Part shown: piece after piece, positions 54,569 to 63,673 of the stretch
Layout of the letters: every line of letters begins with the position of its first letter
Position numbering within the stretch: the stretch's first letter is position 1
NCBI GenBank assembly: GCA_024742665.1
Contig: JANSYA010000003.1
Span: 186,001-250,000, forward strand
Source of the DNA: a bacterium
Lineage (GTDB): Bacteria; Spirochaetota; Leptospiria; Leptospirales; Leptonemataceae
DNA: 64,000 nucleotides
Reading direction: 5' to 3'
Made by a program: the position numbers and the translations under genes
Notes under the pieces: generated by a model
What the model was told of the DNA's origin: nothing
The model's database searches: none
Seen by the model: the letters and a program-made list of their open reading frames with translations, nothing else

Positions 54569-55711
54569 TCACAAGGCGGCGTTTCTATATTCGCCGGGAG
54601 TCTGCCCTGTCTCGGCCTTGAAGCTTCGATTGAAGACGGCCTTGCTGCGGAAGCCCGCGCGATACGCAATATCCAGAATGCTCTCGTTCATCGCACGGGA
54701 ATCCCGCAGAAGCTGCCGCGCTTCCGCCACCCGGTATCGGTTGATTAGGCCGTAAAAATTCGTCTGGAACTCCGCGCCGATCGCTTCCGAAATTTGATGT
54801 CGGGATTCATCCAGCTCGAGTGCCAGGTCCATCAGCGACAGGTCCTCGTTCAAATAGATCCGATCTTCTTCCAGGGCTTCCCGCAGCTTTGCCGCAATCT
54901 CGCCCAGACGCGCGGCCCCTGGCCTATTCACACCGCCTGCAATCCCATCGAGCCTGCTCCGGGCCGCGCTCGCCTGTTCCCCCTGAAGATCCGGCAGGCG
55001 TTCGGGCGAAGATACGGCCCGGCGAAAGGCCAGATAGAGCAGCGGCAGCACCGCTAGAGCCGAGGTCGGTGCCAGAAAATTATGGCCCCGGTACACTTCC
55101 CAGAACAGCATCGCTTCGGTAACCACCGGCACCGACAGCCAGCAGACGGCCAGCGCGAGCACGGCGTAGATTTCCCACAGACCCCGCGTCAGTTCCCCAG
55201 CATGGTACGACTCATAGCGCCGGTGATAGTCCCGGGCCATTTGGTACAGGCGCCACAGATAGTAGAGCGTAAAGACCACGGTGCCCATCAGCATGGACGT
55301 CATCAGATCGTGAAAAGGGCTATCGACGGCGACCATCGCTTCGGCCTTCCGGGCCCATTCAAATGACAGATACAGCGCGACATATATCACCAGAAAGATT
55401 CCGCCGACGATCGCCGCCGGCAGAAAGGCCCGCCAGACCGACGCGATTTCGGCAAAGTACGATGCGCGCACGTACTGCTCCAGGCAGGGGCCGTGAAACC
55501 AGGCCGCCACGCCGCCGCACATGGCCAGATAGGGCGCAGCCGGATGCGCTTTCAGCAGCGCGAATCGCAGGGAGTACATAATCGCGACCAGCACCAGCAG
55601 GACGCCCAGGAAACGGGAAGCGCCCGTGCGATCAGCGGCGAAAAGAAAGACCAGGGCCCCGAAAGCGGTGAGGACCGCGAGGCTCAGCGATATGTTTTCA
55701 AAAGTCAGCAC
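54569..55711 (-). CDS. AraC-family regulator with N-terminal membrane domain
   Basis: 380 residues from GTG 55711 (MLTFENISLSLAVLTAFG). Seven or so membrane helices fill the first 240 residues (ALVFLFAADRTGASRFLGVL, IVGGIFLVIYVALYLSF, TSMLMGTVVFTLYYLWRLY, ...). A linker and the AraC double helix-turn-helix follow (LSLMDLALELDESRHQISEAI, IAYRAGFRSKAVFNRSFK), ending QTPGEYRN. It lacks the extracytoplasmic domain of its convergent neighbour. The frame is open to 55969 but would overlap the start of the divergent gene at 55814 and adds non-conserved residues, so I prefer 55711. Confidence 0.88.
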   Translation of the reverse strand: MLTFENISLSLAVLTAFGALVFLFAADRTGASRFLGVLLVLVAIMYSLRFALLKAHPAAPYLAMCGGVAAWFHGPCLEQYVRASYFAEIASVWRAFLPAAIVGGIFLVIYVALYLSFEWARKAEAMVAVDSPFHDLMTSMLMGTVVFTLYYLWRLYQMARDYHRRYESYHAGELTRGLWEIYAVLALAVCWLSVPVVTEAMLFWEVYRGHNFLAPTSALAVLPLLYLAFRRAVSSPERLPDLQGEQASAARSRLDGIAGGVNRPGAARLGEIAAKLREALEEDRIYLNEDLSLMDLALELDESRHQISEAIGAEFQTNFYGLINRYRVAEARQLLRDSRAMNESILDIAYRAGFRSKAVFNRSFKAETGQTPGEYRNAAL

Positions 55712-55813
55712 CCTTGATTCAAGCGGCGTCGCCCGCCGGAGTCTCAACCGCCGGGGCGCGTCTCCTTCGGCCCAGCAAGACGACAGCTTAAAGAATACGA
55801 TGTAGGCTGCCGT

Positions 55814-56791
55814 ATGAATTTCAACCGCGATTTCCCGCGACACGTCCGGATAATTCTGACCCTCCTGCCCCTGGCGACGGTCGCACTGGGGACCGGACGT
55901 TGCCTGCCCGATCCCGTCTGCGTCGCCACCGACATCACATGCAATCCCGCGGCTTTCGTATTGTATCAACCCGTCTGCGCGGGCGAGATCCAGGTCGTCT
56001 TTCGCTCGAACCGCGACGGCAACGATGAAATCTACGCCGGCCCGCCGGGCGATTTTCGAAGGCTGACCGACCAGGCGGCGACCGACTCGCAGCCGGAGTG
56101 GACCGCCGGAGGCGCGGGCGTCGTCTTTATGAGCCAGCGCGACGGCAACAACGAGATCTATCGCATGGATGCGGACGGTGCGAACCCGGTGCGATTGACC
56201 AATCTACCGGCCCTGGATATTACCCCGGCCCCCTCATTGCTTACCGGGCGGATTCTCTTTACTTCTCAAAGAGACGGCAACCGCGAAATCTATGTTATGG
56301 ACGCCGACGGCGGCAACCCGACCCGGCTTACGAACGACGCCGGCGACGACGACACGCCGACCTGGGCCCAAAACGATACACGCATCCTGTTCACTTCGAA
56401 CCGGAGTGGAAACGATGAGATCTACAGCATGAACTCGGACGGCAGCGAGCTGGTGCAGTTGACCGACGACCCGGGTTCCGATAAGGCTCCGAAGTGGTCG
56501 GCGATCCGTAATCAGATTTTATTTTCGTCGAACCGTTCGGGAACGAGCCAGGTCTACGCCATGAACTTCGAAGCCGGCGGCGAAGCGACCGCCCTCACCG
56601 ATTTCGCGGCCAATCAGCCCGTACCGGCGCCTTGCGACCGACGACTGCTGGTCCGGTCCAGCGCCGATGTCGACGGACTCAATCCGGACCTGGACGATGA
56701 AATCCTTCTCGTAGATCCCGACACAGGCGAAAATCAAAACTTGAGCAATGACCCGGGCGCGGACGCCCAACCGGATTGGTACGGCGGCTAA
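55814..56791 (+). CDS. TolB-like beta-propeller lipoprotein
   Basis: 325 residues. Lipobox-like GTGRC, then a Cys-rich start CLPDPVCVATDITCN shared with the lipoprotein at 57992. The mature part is a six-bladed-type propeller of WD40-like (PD40) repeats: IQVVFRSNRDGNDEIYAG, VVFMSQRDGNNEIYRMDADG, ILFTSQRDGNREIYVMDADG, ILFTSNRSGNDEIYSMNSDG, ILFSSNRSGTSQVYAMNFEA. TolB-like propellers bind other proteins. It probably sits on the periplasmic face of the outer membrane or on the cell surface. Confidence 0.9.
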   Translation: MNFNRDFPRHVRIILTLLPLATVALGTGRCLPDPVCVATDITCNPAAFVLYQPVCAGEIQVVFRSNRDGNDEIYAGPPGDFRRLTDQAATDSQPEWTAGGAGVVFMSQRDGNNEIYRMDADGANPVRLTNLPALDITPAPSLLTGRILFTSQRDGNREIYVMDADGGNPTRLTNDAGDDDTPTWAQNDTRILFTSNRSGNDEIYSMNSDGSELVQLTDDPGSDKAPKWSAIRNQILFSSNRSGTSQVYAMNFEAGGEATALTDFAANQPVPAPCDRRLLVRSSADVDGLNPDLDDEILLVDPDTGENQNLSNDPGADAQPDWYGG

Positions 56792-56841
56792 AACCGGAGC
56801 TTTTCGCTTGTCCTTCGCGCCGCATGCGCCACAGTCTTCGC

Positions 56842-57894
56842 ATGCAGCAGGTCTATATCACCAAAAACGGCGGCTACGACGTTCTCCAGGCGCGGGATTC
56901 CGACGATCCCCGGCCCGGCCCCGGCGAAGTGCGCATCGCCGTCAAAGCGAGCGGCGTGAACTTCGCCGACATCATGGCGCGCCAGGGACTGTATCCTGAC
57001 GCCCCGCCGAAACCCTGCGTCGTCGGCTACGAAGTATCGGGAGTCGTCGACGCCCTGGGTTCGCCGATCGCAGCCGGCACGGAGCTCCATAAAAACCAGG
57101 ACCAGGCGCCGGCCTTGAATATCGGCGATCGAGTCTTCGCGATTACGCGCTTCGGCGGCTACGCTTCCCGGGTCTGCGTGCCGGCGATGCAGGTCTTTCC
57201 GATGCCTGCACAAATGTCCTTCGAAGAAGCGGCGGCGATTCCGGTGAATTATTTCACGGCCTACCTGGGCATGTTCTTTCAGGGAAATTTGAAAGCCGGC
57301 GAATCCTTTTTGATTCACTCGGCCGGCGGCGGCGTGGGCCTCGCGGCGATCCATCTCGCCCAAACAATCAGTGACGTACAAATCTTCGGCACGGCTTCCT
57401 CCGGCAAACATGCGTTCTTACAAGACCTGGGGGTGCAGCATCTCATCGACTATCGCACGCAGGATTTCGAAGCGGAGATCGCGCGCAGGACGAACGGCCG
57501 CGGCGTGGACCTGATTCTCGACGCGGTGGGCGGCGATTCGTTTATGAAAGGCTATCGAAGTCTCGCGCCTCTCGGACGCCTGGTGATGTTCGGCATGTCG
57601 ACCGTGTCGGGTGCGAATATCTTCAGGGTTTTGAAAACCTTCCTGACCCTGCCGAAGTTCAAGCCCATGAGTCTGCTCGATCAAAACAAAGGCGTTTTCG
57701 GCTTGAACCTGGGGCATCTCTGGGACGAGATCCCCCGCCTGCGCGGGATCGGTCTGGAACTGATCGACCTGTACACTGCCGGAAAAATCAAACCGTATAT
57801 TTCGAAAACCTTCTCGCTGGCAGAAGCCGGCCAGGCGCATCGCTTTATCCAGGAGCGCAAAAACACCGGCAAAGTGCTATTGCTGGTCGATTGA
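56842..57894 (+). CDS. MDR-family quinone oxidoreductase / VAT-1-like
   Basis: 350 residues from ATG 56842 (alternatives at 56824 and 56776). The GroES-like part has VKASGVNFADIMARQGLYPD and VGYEVSGVVDALG; the NADPH loop is FLIHSAGGGVGLAAIHLAQ; the C-terminal part matches synaptic vesicle VAT-1 and bacterial quinone reductases (DAVGGDSFMKGYRSLAPLG, NTGKVLL). No structural zinc Cys cluster. It is a soluble NADPH-dependent reductase of unknown substrate. It sits between two related lipoprotein genes. Confidence 0.9.
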   Translation: MQQVYITKNGGYDVLQARDSDDPRPGPGEVRIAVKASGVNFADIMARQGLYPDAPPKPCVVGYEVSGVVDALGSPIAAGTELHKNQDQAPALNIGDRVFAITRFGGYASRVCVPAMQVFPMPAQMSFEEAAAIPVNYFTAYLGMFFQGNLKAGESFLIHSAGGGVGLAAIHLAQTISDVQIFGTASSGKHAFLQDLGVQHLIDYRTQDFEAEIARRTNGRGVDLILDAVGGDSFMKGYRSLAPLGRLVMFGMSTVSGANIFRVLKTFLTLPKFKPMSLLDQNKGVFGLNLGHLWDEIPRLRGIGLELIDLYTAGKIKPYISKTFSLAEAGQAHRFIQERKNTGKVLLLVD

Positions 57895-57991
57895 TCGTTC
57901 GAAAGATATACTAATACATCAGGGCGAACATTTACCCGGAGGCCTTCGTCTAATAAAAAAGCCTCCCTGCTCCGCGCTGGAAACAGGAACC

Positions 57992-59047
57992 ATGCAATCG
58001 CGCTTTCGCATATCCGGATCTCTGCTTCTTTTCGTAATGGCGACGGCCTGCGCGCTGGCCGCCGCTCCGGGCTGTCTGCGCAGTCCGGATTGCAACAACA
58101 CCGACACAACCTGCAATTCGATCGCCCTGACCGCGCTGCTGAGCGCCGTCGGCACCGCCGACAGCACAGGCGGAACGACCGCGACCTGGATTCTGGTCGG
58201 CGACGGCGGTAAAATCTATACCTCTCCCGACGCGCTCACCTGGACGGACGTCTCTCCGGCCAGCGCGACAAATTTACGCGGAGTGGCCCACGGGGCCGCG
58301 GGCTTCGTGGCCGTAGGCGTGAGCGGACGCATCACGCTTTCGCCCACCGGCGCGGCCGGCACCTGGACGGAACAAACTTCGGGCACGGTCGACGAATTGA
58401 AAGCCATCGCCTACGATCCGAACACCGGAACCTACGCCGCGGTCGGTGGACAGGGCGGCACGAGCGATCTGATTCTGACTTCGACCGACGGGATCACCTG
58501 GGTCGACCGCACTCTGGCCCTGCCCGATCAATTTAGCAAGATTACATATACCGGCAGCGAATTCGTGGCGGTCGGCCGCGGGGGCGTGACGGCGGATTCG
58601 AGCGACGGCGTCACCTGGAACGGCGGCACCGCGGGCGGCTTCGACTGGTCGGCGGTGGCTTTCGGCGGCGGCGTCCTGCTCGCGGAAAACGGAGCCGGCG
58701 GCCTGCACACCGCGCCCAACCGGACCGGCCTGCCGAACGCAACGGGATCGCACACGGCCGCGAACCTCGAAAGCGCTTGCTATTACGCCAGCGGTCCGTT
58801 TTTCATTCTGGGCGGCGATACCGGCACGATCTTCACCAGCGCCGCTGGCGTCGGCGTAGCGACCGTGCGCACCGCGACGCCGACGGATGTGATCTGGAAT
58901 CTGACGTCGGACGGCCAGCGCGTGATTGCCGCGGGCGGCAGCGGCGAGGTGAGTACGAGCGAAGACGGTCTTAACTGGTCGGTGTCGGTAGTCGGCGGCG
59001 GGTCGGCCTTTCGGGGCGTCGCCTACGGCCTGGTGCCGACGCAATAG
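57992..59047 (+). CDS. beta-propeller lipoprotein with Cys-rich start
   Basis: 351 residues. Signal segment ends APGC, followed by LRSPDCNNTDTTCN, the same pattern as in the lipoprotein at 55814. The rest is a propeller of repeats such as WILVGDGGKIYTSPDALTW, FVAVGRGGVTADSSDGVTW and VIAAGGSGEVSTSEDGLNW, as in YCF48-like or photosystem-stability-like propellers and the sialidase-type fold. Rich in Thr, Gly and Ala. Function unknown; likely an envelope or surface protein. Confidence 0.88.
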   Translation: MQSRFRISGSLLLFVMATACALAAAPGCLRSPDCNNTDTTCNSIALTALLSAVGTADSTGGTTATWILVGDGGKIYTSPDALTWTDVSPASATNLRGVAHGAAGFVAVGVSGRITLSPTGAAGTWTEQTSGTVDELKAIAYDPNTGTYAAVGGQGGTSDLILTSTDGITWVDRTLALPDQFSKITYTGSEFVAVGRGGVTADSSDGVTWNGGTAGGFDWSAVAFGGGVLLAENGAGGLHTAPNRTGLPNATGSHTAANLESACYYASGPFFILGGDTGTIFTSAAGVGVATVRTATPTDVIWNLTSDGQRVIAAGGSGEVSTSEDGLNWSVSVVGGGSAFRGVAYGLVPTQ

Positions 59048-59096
59048 TTTCGATCATTGCGCGCCCGATCCGATGCGATCGTATGATACGCAAAGA

Positions 59097-60416
59097 TTAA
59101 ACGATCGGCTTGTAAGTCTGGACCGCATCATCGCGACCTTTGACCGACAGCGGCGGCTGCTGCTCGAATGCGAATTCCTTTTCCGCTTTGCGCTGCGTGT
59201 TTTCGTCGCAGAGAATCGTCTCGGCGTTGACCATCAGTCGCGCGGCCAGGTTCACATTCGTGCCGTGCATCGTATATTCGCAGCGCGTGTCGTTGCCGAC
59301 CGTGCCGCAAAAGGCCCGTCCTGTCGCCACACCGATCGCCGAATCATAACCAACGACCGCCAGGGACCGGCGAATATCAAGCGCCGCCCGCACTCCGCGA
59401 ATCGCGTCGTCGGCGTGTACGAGCGGCGGCAGACCGAAAGCCGCAAGCAAGATCGCGCCCTTTTCATCGACTCCAAAGCGGTTCAGACTGCCTTCGTAGC
59501 GATAGACGCACTCCTGCATGACGAGCATGATGATTTGAATCACCGCCGCGGGTGTCTGCGCCGTAAACTCGACGTCCTTGACCTTGCAAAATAAAACCGT
59601 CACCGGCCGCAGCTCGGCGCGCATGCCCGTCGCGTCCCCCACGAGTATGGCCCGGGGCACGTACACGTTAAAGGCTTCGCGCGCATTGGCCGGAATGATC
59701 GAACGTTCCAGCGGTCCGGCGGCCTGCTCCGGCGGCAAGGCGGGAATCCGGTAGCGACCGCTGTTCGCATCGGACGCAGTGCCGGCGCCGTTCAAACGCT
59801 GGCCCGCTCCGTGTTTTTCCAATTCGCGTACGGCCCTGGGCCCCAGCACGACCTGCCCCGGCTGCGCCCGGGTGCCGGCCTGACCGGACTCGCCCATCGC
59901 CCGCCCGGCGAAGAGTTGTTCCCAGCGTTCGAGATAGCCGCCCAGATGCAGCTCGTGCAGACGGCCGGCGCTGACCCCGACGCGCAGCGCCAGCGTTACG
60001 TCGTCGTCGACGCGATAGTTGTGCAGCTGGTTCTGGATCTGCAGGCCGCAGTTGGCGGCCAGTCGGATGGCCCGCACCAGATCGGCGCTGTTGCCGTCGC
60101 CGTGATCTTGAGCGGGCCAGATCGCGAAGCAGGCGTCTCCGGCGAATTTAACGATGTCGCCGCCACACTCCGTAATGATATCCACCAGCCGGCCGATATA
60201 AATATCGAGATAGGCCGCCAGTTTCTGGACGCCCAGTCGGGGGTCTTCGCGCGTCAGACGCTCCGCCAGCACCGTGAAATTCTGCATATCGGCGAACAAC
60301 ACCGCCGCGGGGAAAGACATGGCGACGGGTTCATCGGGGACCTGTGGGCTGCGCTCCAGATAGGATAGCAGGCGTTGAGAGGCGTATTTCGCGAGGGTTT
60401 TGAGAGCGGGATCCAC
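59097..60416 (-). CDS. two-domain class III adenylate cyclase resembling the core of soluble adenylyl cyclase
   Basis: 439 residues with two cyclase homology domains. C1 (about 30-235) has the metal-binding Asp in AVLFADMQNFTVLAE and GGDIVKFAGDACFAIW, but its Asn/Arg motif is degenerate. C2 (about 270-435) has lost the first Asp (VLFCKVKDVEF) but keeps GVDEKGAILLAAFGLP, FCGTVGNDTRCEYTMHGTNVN and VNLAARLM, with Asn and Arg. The split of catalytic residues between domains is that of the bicarbonate-activated soluble cyclase (ADCY10) core, so it probably makes cAMP with one active site. The large ATPase part of ADCY10 is absent. In C2 the substrate Lys position reads Arg (GSLNRF). Confidence 0.9.
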   Translation of the reverse strand: MDPALKTLAKYASQRLLSYLERSPQVPDEPVAMSFPAAVLFADMQNFTVLAERLTREDPRLGVQKLAAYLDIYIGRLVDIITECGGDIVKFAGDACFAIWPAQDHGDGNSADLVRAIRLAANCGLQIQNQLHNYRVDDDVTLALRVGVSAGRLHELHLGGYLERWEQLFAGRAMGESGQAGTRAQPGQVVLGPRAVRELEKHGAGQRLNGAGTASDANSGRYRIPALPPEQAAGPLERSIIPANAREAFNVYVPRAILVGDATGMRAELRPVTVLFCKVKDVEFTAQTPAAVIQIIMLVMQECVYRYEGSLNRFGVDEKGAILLAAFGLPPLVHADDAIRGVRAALDIRRSLAVVGYDSAIGVATGRAFCGTVGNDTRCEYTMHGTNVNLAARLMVNAETILCDENTQRKAEKEFAFEQQPPLSVKGRDDAVQTYKPIV

Positions 60417-60547
60417 AGAGACTGGCCGTAAACGGGCAGTTCAAAGCATCGAAATCACCAGTCCAGCACTTGTTTGAAATCGAAGGGCTCGTTTTTGTCT
60501 GGAGAATTCCGGGTTTGCACTCAATTCAAATCGCAGAAAAAGGGCCC

Positions 60548-61447
60548 ATGCGCCAGCCCGATCAGCCCTACCAGCCGCCCCCATCCGGGGTCGAGCGCTG
60601 GCCGCAGGGTCCGGGGCTCCCGGATGCTCCTTCTGGCGCCTCAGAGTGGTGGCTGCCCGCAGACCGGCTGCTTTCGTTCGGCGAACTGTGGCAATTCAGC
60701 CTGCGACTGATCGCCGCCTGCTTCGGACCAATCGCACTGCTCTTTTTGTTCGTTCGATTGCCGGTCAATCTGGCCAACGTCTACTTCGAGATGCACGCTA
60801 TACGAAACAAAGACGACGACTCCATCATCACGGACGAAGAACTGATCCCCATGATCGTCTTCGGGATCATCGGCATCGCCACCTCGCTGACGATTCTATT
60901 CGCGGCCCGGGACAGGCTTCTGGAAAACAAAGCCGCCGATCTCGAAAGCCTTTCGCGGCGCGTCGGGCACAGCTTCTGGCCGGCGATCACTACCGAATTT
61001 CTGGCGCTGATTCCAATTTTACTCGGTCTGGTTCTTTGTCTGGCGCCGGGCCTCGTCGCCCTGAGCTATTTCGCGTTTACGCTGCCGGCGGTCGCCCTGC
61101 GCGGAGTCCGCAATTGGGCCGCTCTAAGCTACAGCCGGCGAATGGTGCGCCATAACTGGCGAGCCGTCTTCACGCGTATGATCGTTATGTTCCTGCCGAT
61201 GGTGCTGGTGGTGGCGGCTTACGCCACGCTGCTTTCTTTATCGGACAAAGAGCTGGTACCGGAAGCGCTCTACGCCGATCCGGTGATCGAATTCGCCTGG
61301 CGGATGCTGGGGGCGTTCCTGGTGGAGCTGGCCTTTCTGCCCTGGACTCTCGCAACGCTGGTTTTGTTTTTGAATCTGGAAGCTTATAAGCAGCGCGAGC
61401 TCCAGGAGCAAGACGCAGGTGAAGATCAGTCACCCGCCATCGATTAA
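60548..61447 (+). CDS. multi-pass membrane protein, unknown family
   Basis: 299 residues from ATG 60548. A Pro/Gln-rich head of about 35 residues (MRQPDQPYQPPPSG) is followed by about six hydrophobic helices, for example LRLIAACFGPIALLFLFVRL, IPMIVFGIIGIATSLTILFA, LIPILLGLVLCLAPGLVALS, MIVMFLPMVLVVAAYATLLS. The pattern recalls the membrane domain next to glycerophosphodiester phosphodiesterases, but no catalytic motif is visible. The frame is open to 60470. Confidence 0.75.
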   Translation: MRQPDQPYQPPPSGVERWPQGPGLPDAPSGASEWWLPADRLLSFGELWQFSLRLIAACFGPIALLFLFVRLPVNLANVYFEMHAIRNKDDDSIITDEELIPMIVFGIIGIATSLTILFAARDRLLENKAADLESLSRRVGHSFWPAITTEFLALIPILLGLVLCLAPGLVALSYFAFTLPAVALRGVRNWAALSYSRRMVRHNWRAVFTRMIVMFLPMVLVVAAYATLLSLSDKELVPEALYADPVIEFAWRMLGAFLVELAFLPWTLATLVLFLNLEAYKQRELQEQDAGEDQSPAID

Positions 61448-61534
61448 AAATTCACGCCTTCGCACCCCGGGCACGGGGGCGAAAATCACATCATTGGGTT
61501 GCTGAACGCCGGCCGGGAGAGTTCGGGCGCATCG

Positions 61535-62032
61535 CTAATCCGGCAGCAGCGCGCGCAAGTCGGCGGCGTTGCCCGCAAAGTTTATTTCACGAATTTTGCG
61601 TTGATCCAATTGGAGCACGGTAACTTTCTCCGCCTGACGTGGAAAGCTATCGCCTTCGCCCTGTTCATGAATCAGAAACATCTTATAGGAATAATTCTGC
61701 ATGCGCGGTTTGGCGAAGAGTGCGGTGATAATCGACGGCATACGATGGACGTCGGCGACCACCGCGATCTGATTGGAAGTCAAATAAGCATCGCCCCGTT
61801 TTTCCAGAACTTCATGAACGATTTCGCCGGCTCCCCCTCCGGCGACGAAGATAAGTAGCCGGGTATTCGCCGTAATACTTCCAGCCTCATCGTGTTGATT
61901 TAAGAATTCTGTTTTTACCAGCTTCTGGCCGACTTCCAGCGCTGACCCGGTTGATTGGGCCACGATTCCTGTGCTGAGCGAAGCCATCAGTATTATAAAA
62001 ATTGCCCTGGATAGTTTTATAGTTTGTGCCAT
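61535..62032 (-). CDS. exported thioredoxin-fold-like protein
   Basis: 165 residues from ATG 62032, which has GGTGAG upstream. A signal peptide (LSRAIFIILMASLSTGIVAQ) is followed by a domain with strand and helix order as in thioredoxin-like proteins such as YtfJ: LEVGQKLVKTEFLNQHDEAG, LLIFVAGGGAGEIVHEVLE, QIAVVADVHRMPSII. There is no CxxC, so no disulfide redox role is expected. Envelope location; function unknown. Confidence 0.65.
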   Translation of the reverse strand: MAQTIKLSRAIFIILMASLSTGIVAQSTGSALEVGQKLVKTEFLNQHDEAGSITANTRLLIFVAGGGAGEIVHEVLEKRGDAYLTSNQIAVVADVHRMPSIITALFAKPRMQNYSYKMFLIHEQGEGDSFPRQAEKVTVLQLDQRKIREINFAGNAADLRALLPD

Positions 62033-62076
62033 ACTTCTCACCTGTTAGCGCGACGCAGCCCGCCGGCAATCGTTCG

Positions 62077-62895
62077 TTATACCGCGGGGTCGCCGAGTTC
62101 CTCCGCTGATTCTTGCGATTCACGCACCCGCGATTCGCGCACAATGTACTCGAACAGAAAAGTTCCAGCGGGCAGGAGTCCCAGCAGAAAGCCCAGCGCT
62201 CGTCGTTTCCAGCTCCATTGCAAAATACTTCCAGTGCTGTATACGGCCTGCAGATAAAACAGAAGCAGCGCGCCGTGGGCCCAGGCCAGCAATCCTGTAC
62301 CGCCGTCCAACGAGATCCCGGCAAAGCGCCGGAGCGGCATGGATACCAGCAGCATCAGAATCAGCGAGAGGCCTTCCAGGCGCGCCAGCCACACAAACCA
62401 TGACCAGCTCCCGAGCCGGGCGGCCCGGGACGGGTCCGCAATCGACGCGGCTGCCGGAGCTCTTCTCCGAGGATCGCCCGCAATACCCGTAATCATGGCC
62501 GCAACACCGCCCGCGATTCCCCCCAGAGCCGCGATACCCGTCAGGTCCACGGCCCGCAAACTCATAACTCCCACCGCAAGAAAGAGAGACGCAAGCGCAA
62601 AGCCGGCGCTGAGTCGGCCGGCGCCGGGAACATGGGCCATACGCGCCACGCAAAAGTGCAGCACGATACTCGCAGCCATCGCGACCAGCACCCAGGCTTC
62701 GGAGAGGCTGCGGCCGCTTAGCTTGAGCAGCGCATATCCGCAGAACCATACTCCGAACAACCCGGCCGTCGTGACGGCGAGCGCGCGCATGCGCCTTTCG
62801 GTATGGTTCGAAAATACGCTCGAAAACACTCCGCCGGCCAGGAGGCAGAGCGAGAGGAATTTTAGAAAGCGCCAGACGAGGTATGCATTAATCAT
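62077..62895 (-). CDS. membrane protein with C-terminal DUF3817 domain
   Basis: 272 residues. The last 110 residues match DUF3817 (YdzA-like): WLARLEGLSLILMLLVSMPL, then GLLAWAHGALLLFYLQAVY and GFLLGLLPAGTFLFEYIV. The first 150 residues add about four more membrane helices (LCLLAGGVFSSVFSNHTE, AVTTAGLFGVWFCGYALLKL, ...). DUF3817 proteins are usually about 100 residues on their own, so the N-terminal extension is unusual. Function unknown. Confidence 0.72.
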   Translation of the reverse strand: MINAYLVWRFLKFLSLCLLAGGVFSSVFSNHTERRMRALAVTTAGLFGVWFCGYALLKLSGRSLSEAWVLVAMAASIVLHFCVARMAHVPGAGRLSAGFALASLFLAVGVMSLRAVDLTGIAALGGIAGGVAAMITGIAGDPRRRAPAAASIADPSRAARLGSWSWFVWLARLEGLSLILMLLVSMPLRRFAGISLDGGTGLLAWAHGALLLFYLQAVYSTGSILQWSWKRRALGFLLGLLPAGTFLFEYIVRESRVRESQESAEELGDPAV

Positions 62896-62986
62896 TATGA
62901 TATGTCTCCGGATATGTCTCTGTGATGGACCTTCGATTTATGAACTATGCTTAAATGAATTCTAAAATCCGGATTGAAATCCGGGA

Positions 62987-63673
62987 TCATTCTTTCGCCA
63001 GAGCCCCGTCGAGCAAAATACCGAGAATCTGTTCGCACCAGCGCGTGCGATACTCCGGGTTTTCGATTGAATCGGCGTGGGCCTCGTCCGTCCCGGGACA
63101 GTTGAGCACCATCATCAACGCCGGCTTCATCAACAACTGCGCGACGAAGTCCGGATCGATTTCGCTTTTGAGAATACCCGCGTCCCGGGCCCGGGAAAAA
63201 TAGTACGCCAGGAAGCGCGGCCCTTCGCTCAGGGATTCCAGAGTTTCCGGCTGTAGATGGGCTTCGCCCCGGGGCGAGGCTTTGAGAAACTCAGTGTGCA
63301 CGATCATAACCAGATCGCGCTGCGCCAGAAACGAAGTTAAAGTCTCCTCCAAAAAAATCTGCAGACGCGTGCGAAACTCCGACGCGTCCCGCGGAGTCCG
63401 GGCGAGAGCGCGGCGCGCCGAAGCAAGCGTCTCGTCGCCGAACTGGCGGAGGATGGTCGCGAAGAGGCCGGGCTTGCTTTCGAAGTGGTAGTGCACGGCG
63501 TTCGCGTTGCAACCCGCGGCGCTGCAGATATCGCGCACCGAAACGCCGTCGTAGCCGTGGCGCGCGAAGAGCGCCCGCGCCGCCGCGAGTATCTTCTGCG
63601 CTGTATCGCCGGAGTTCGGGCCGATCGCATCGGGGGGCGTCTCCCCGGCATTCGATTTCGTGATCTCTGTCAT
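62987..63673 (-). CDS. TetR-family regulator of the RND efflux operon
   Basis: 228 residues. The helix-turn-helix is [20 protein letters not shown] and [19 protein letters not shown]. The rest is a helical ligand-binding domain. Its ATG overlaps the stop of the RND transporter gene as ATGA, so it is co-transcribed with the efflux pump and probably controls it in response to a pumped compound. Confidence 0.92.
   Translation of the reverse strand: MTEITKSNAGETPPDAIGPNSGDTAQKILAAARALFARHGYDGVSVRDICSAAGCNANAVHYHFESKPGLFATILRQFGDETLASARRALARTPRDASEFRTRLQIFLEETLTSFLAQRDLVMIVHTEFLKASPRGEAHLQPETLESLSEGPRFLAYYFSRARDAGILKSEIDPDFVAQLLMKPALMMVLNCPGTDEAHADSIENPEYRTRWCEQILGILLDGALAKE

Noticed and set aside
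54312..54755. Open frame on the plus strand between the two 7TM-AraC genes
   Set aside because: It reads through a strong terminator hairpin and into the opposite gene, and the translation has no protein-like character.
57917..57970. GGAGGC...GCCTCC inverted repeat with an A-rich loop as a terminator
   Set aside because: The T- or A-run lies within the loop and not after the stem, so it does not fit an intrinsic terminator on either strand.
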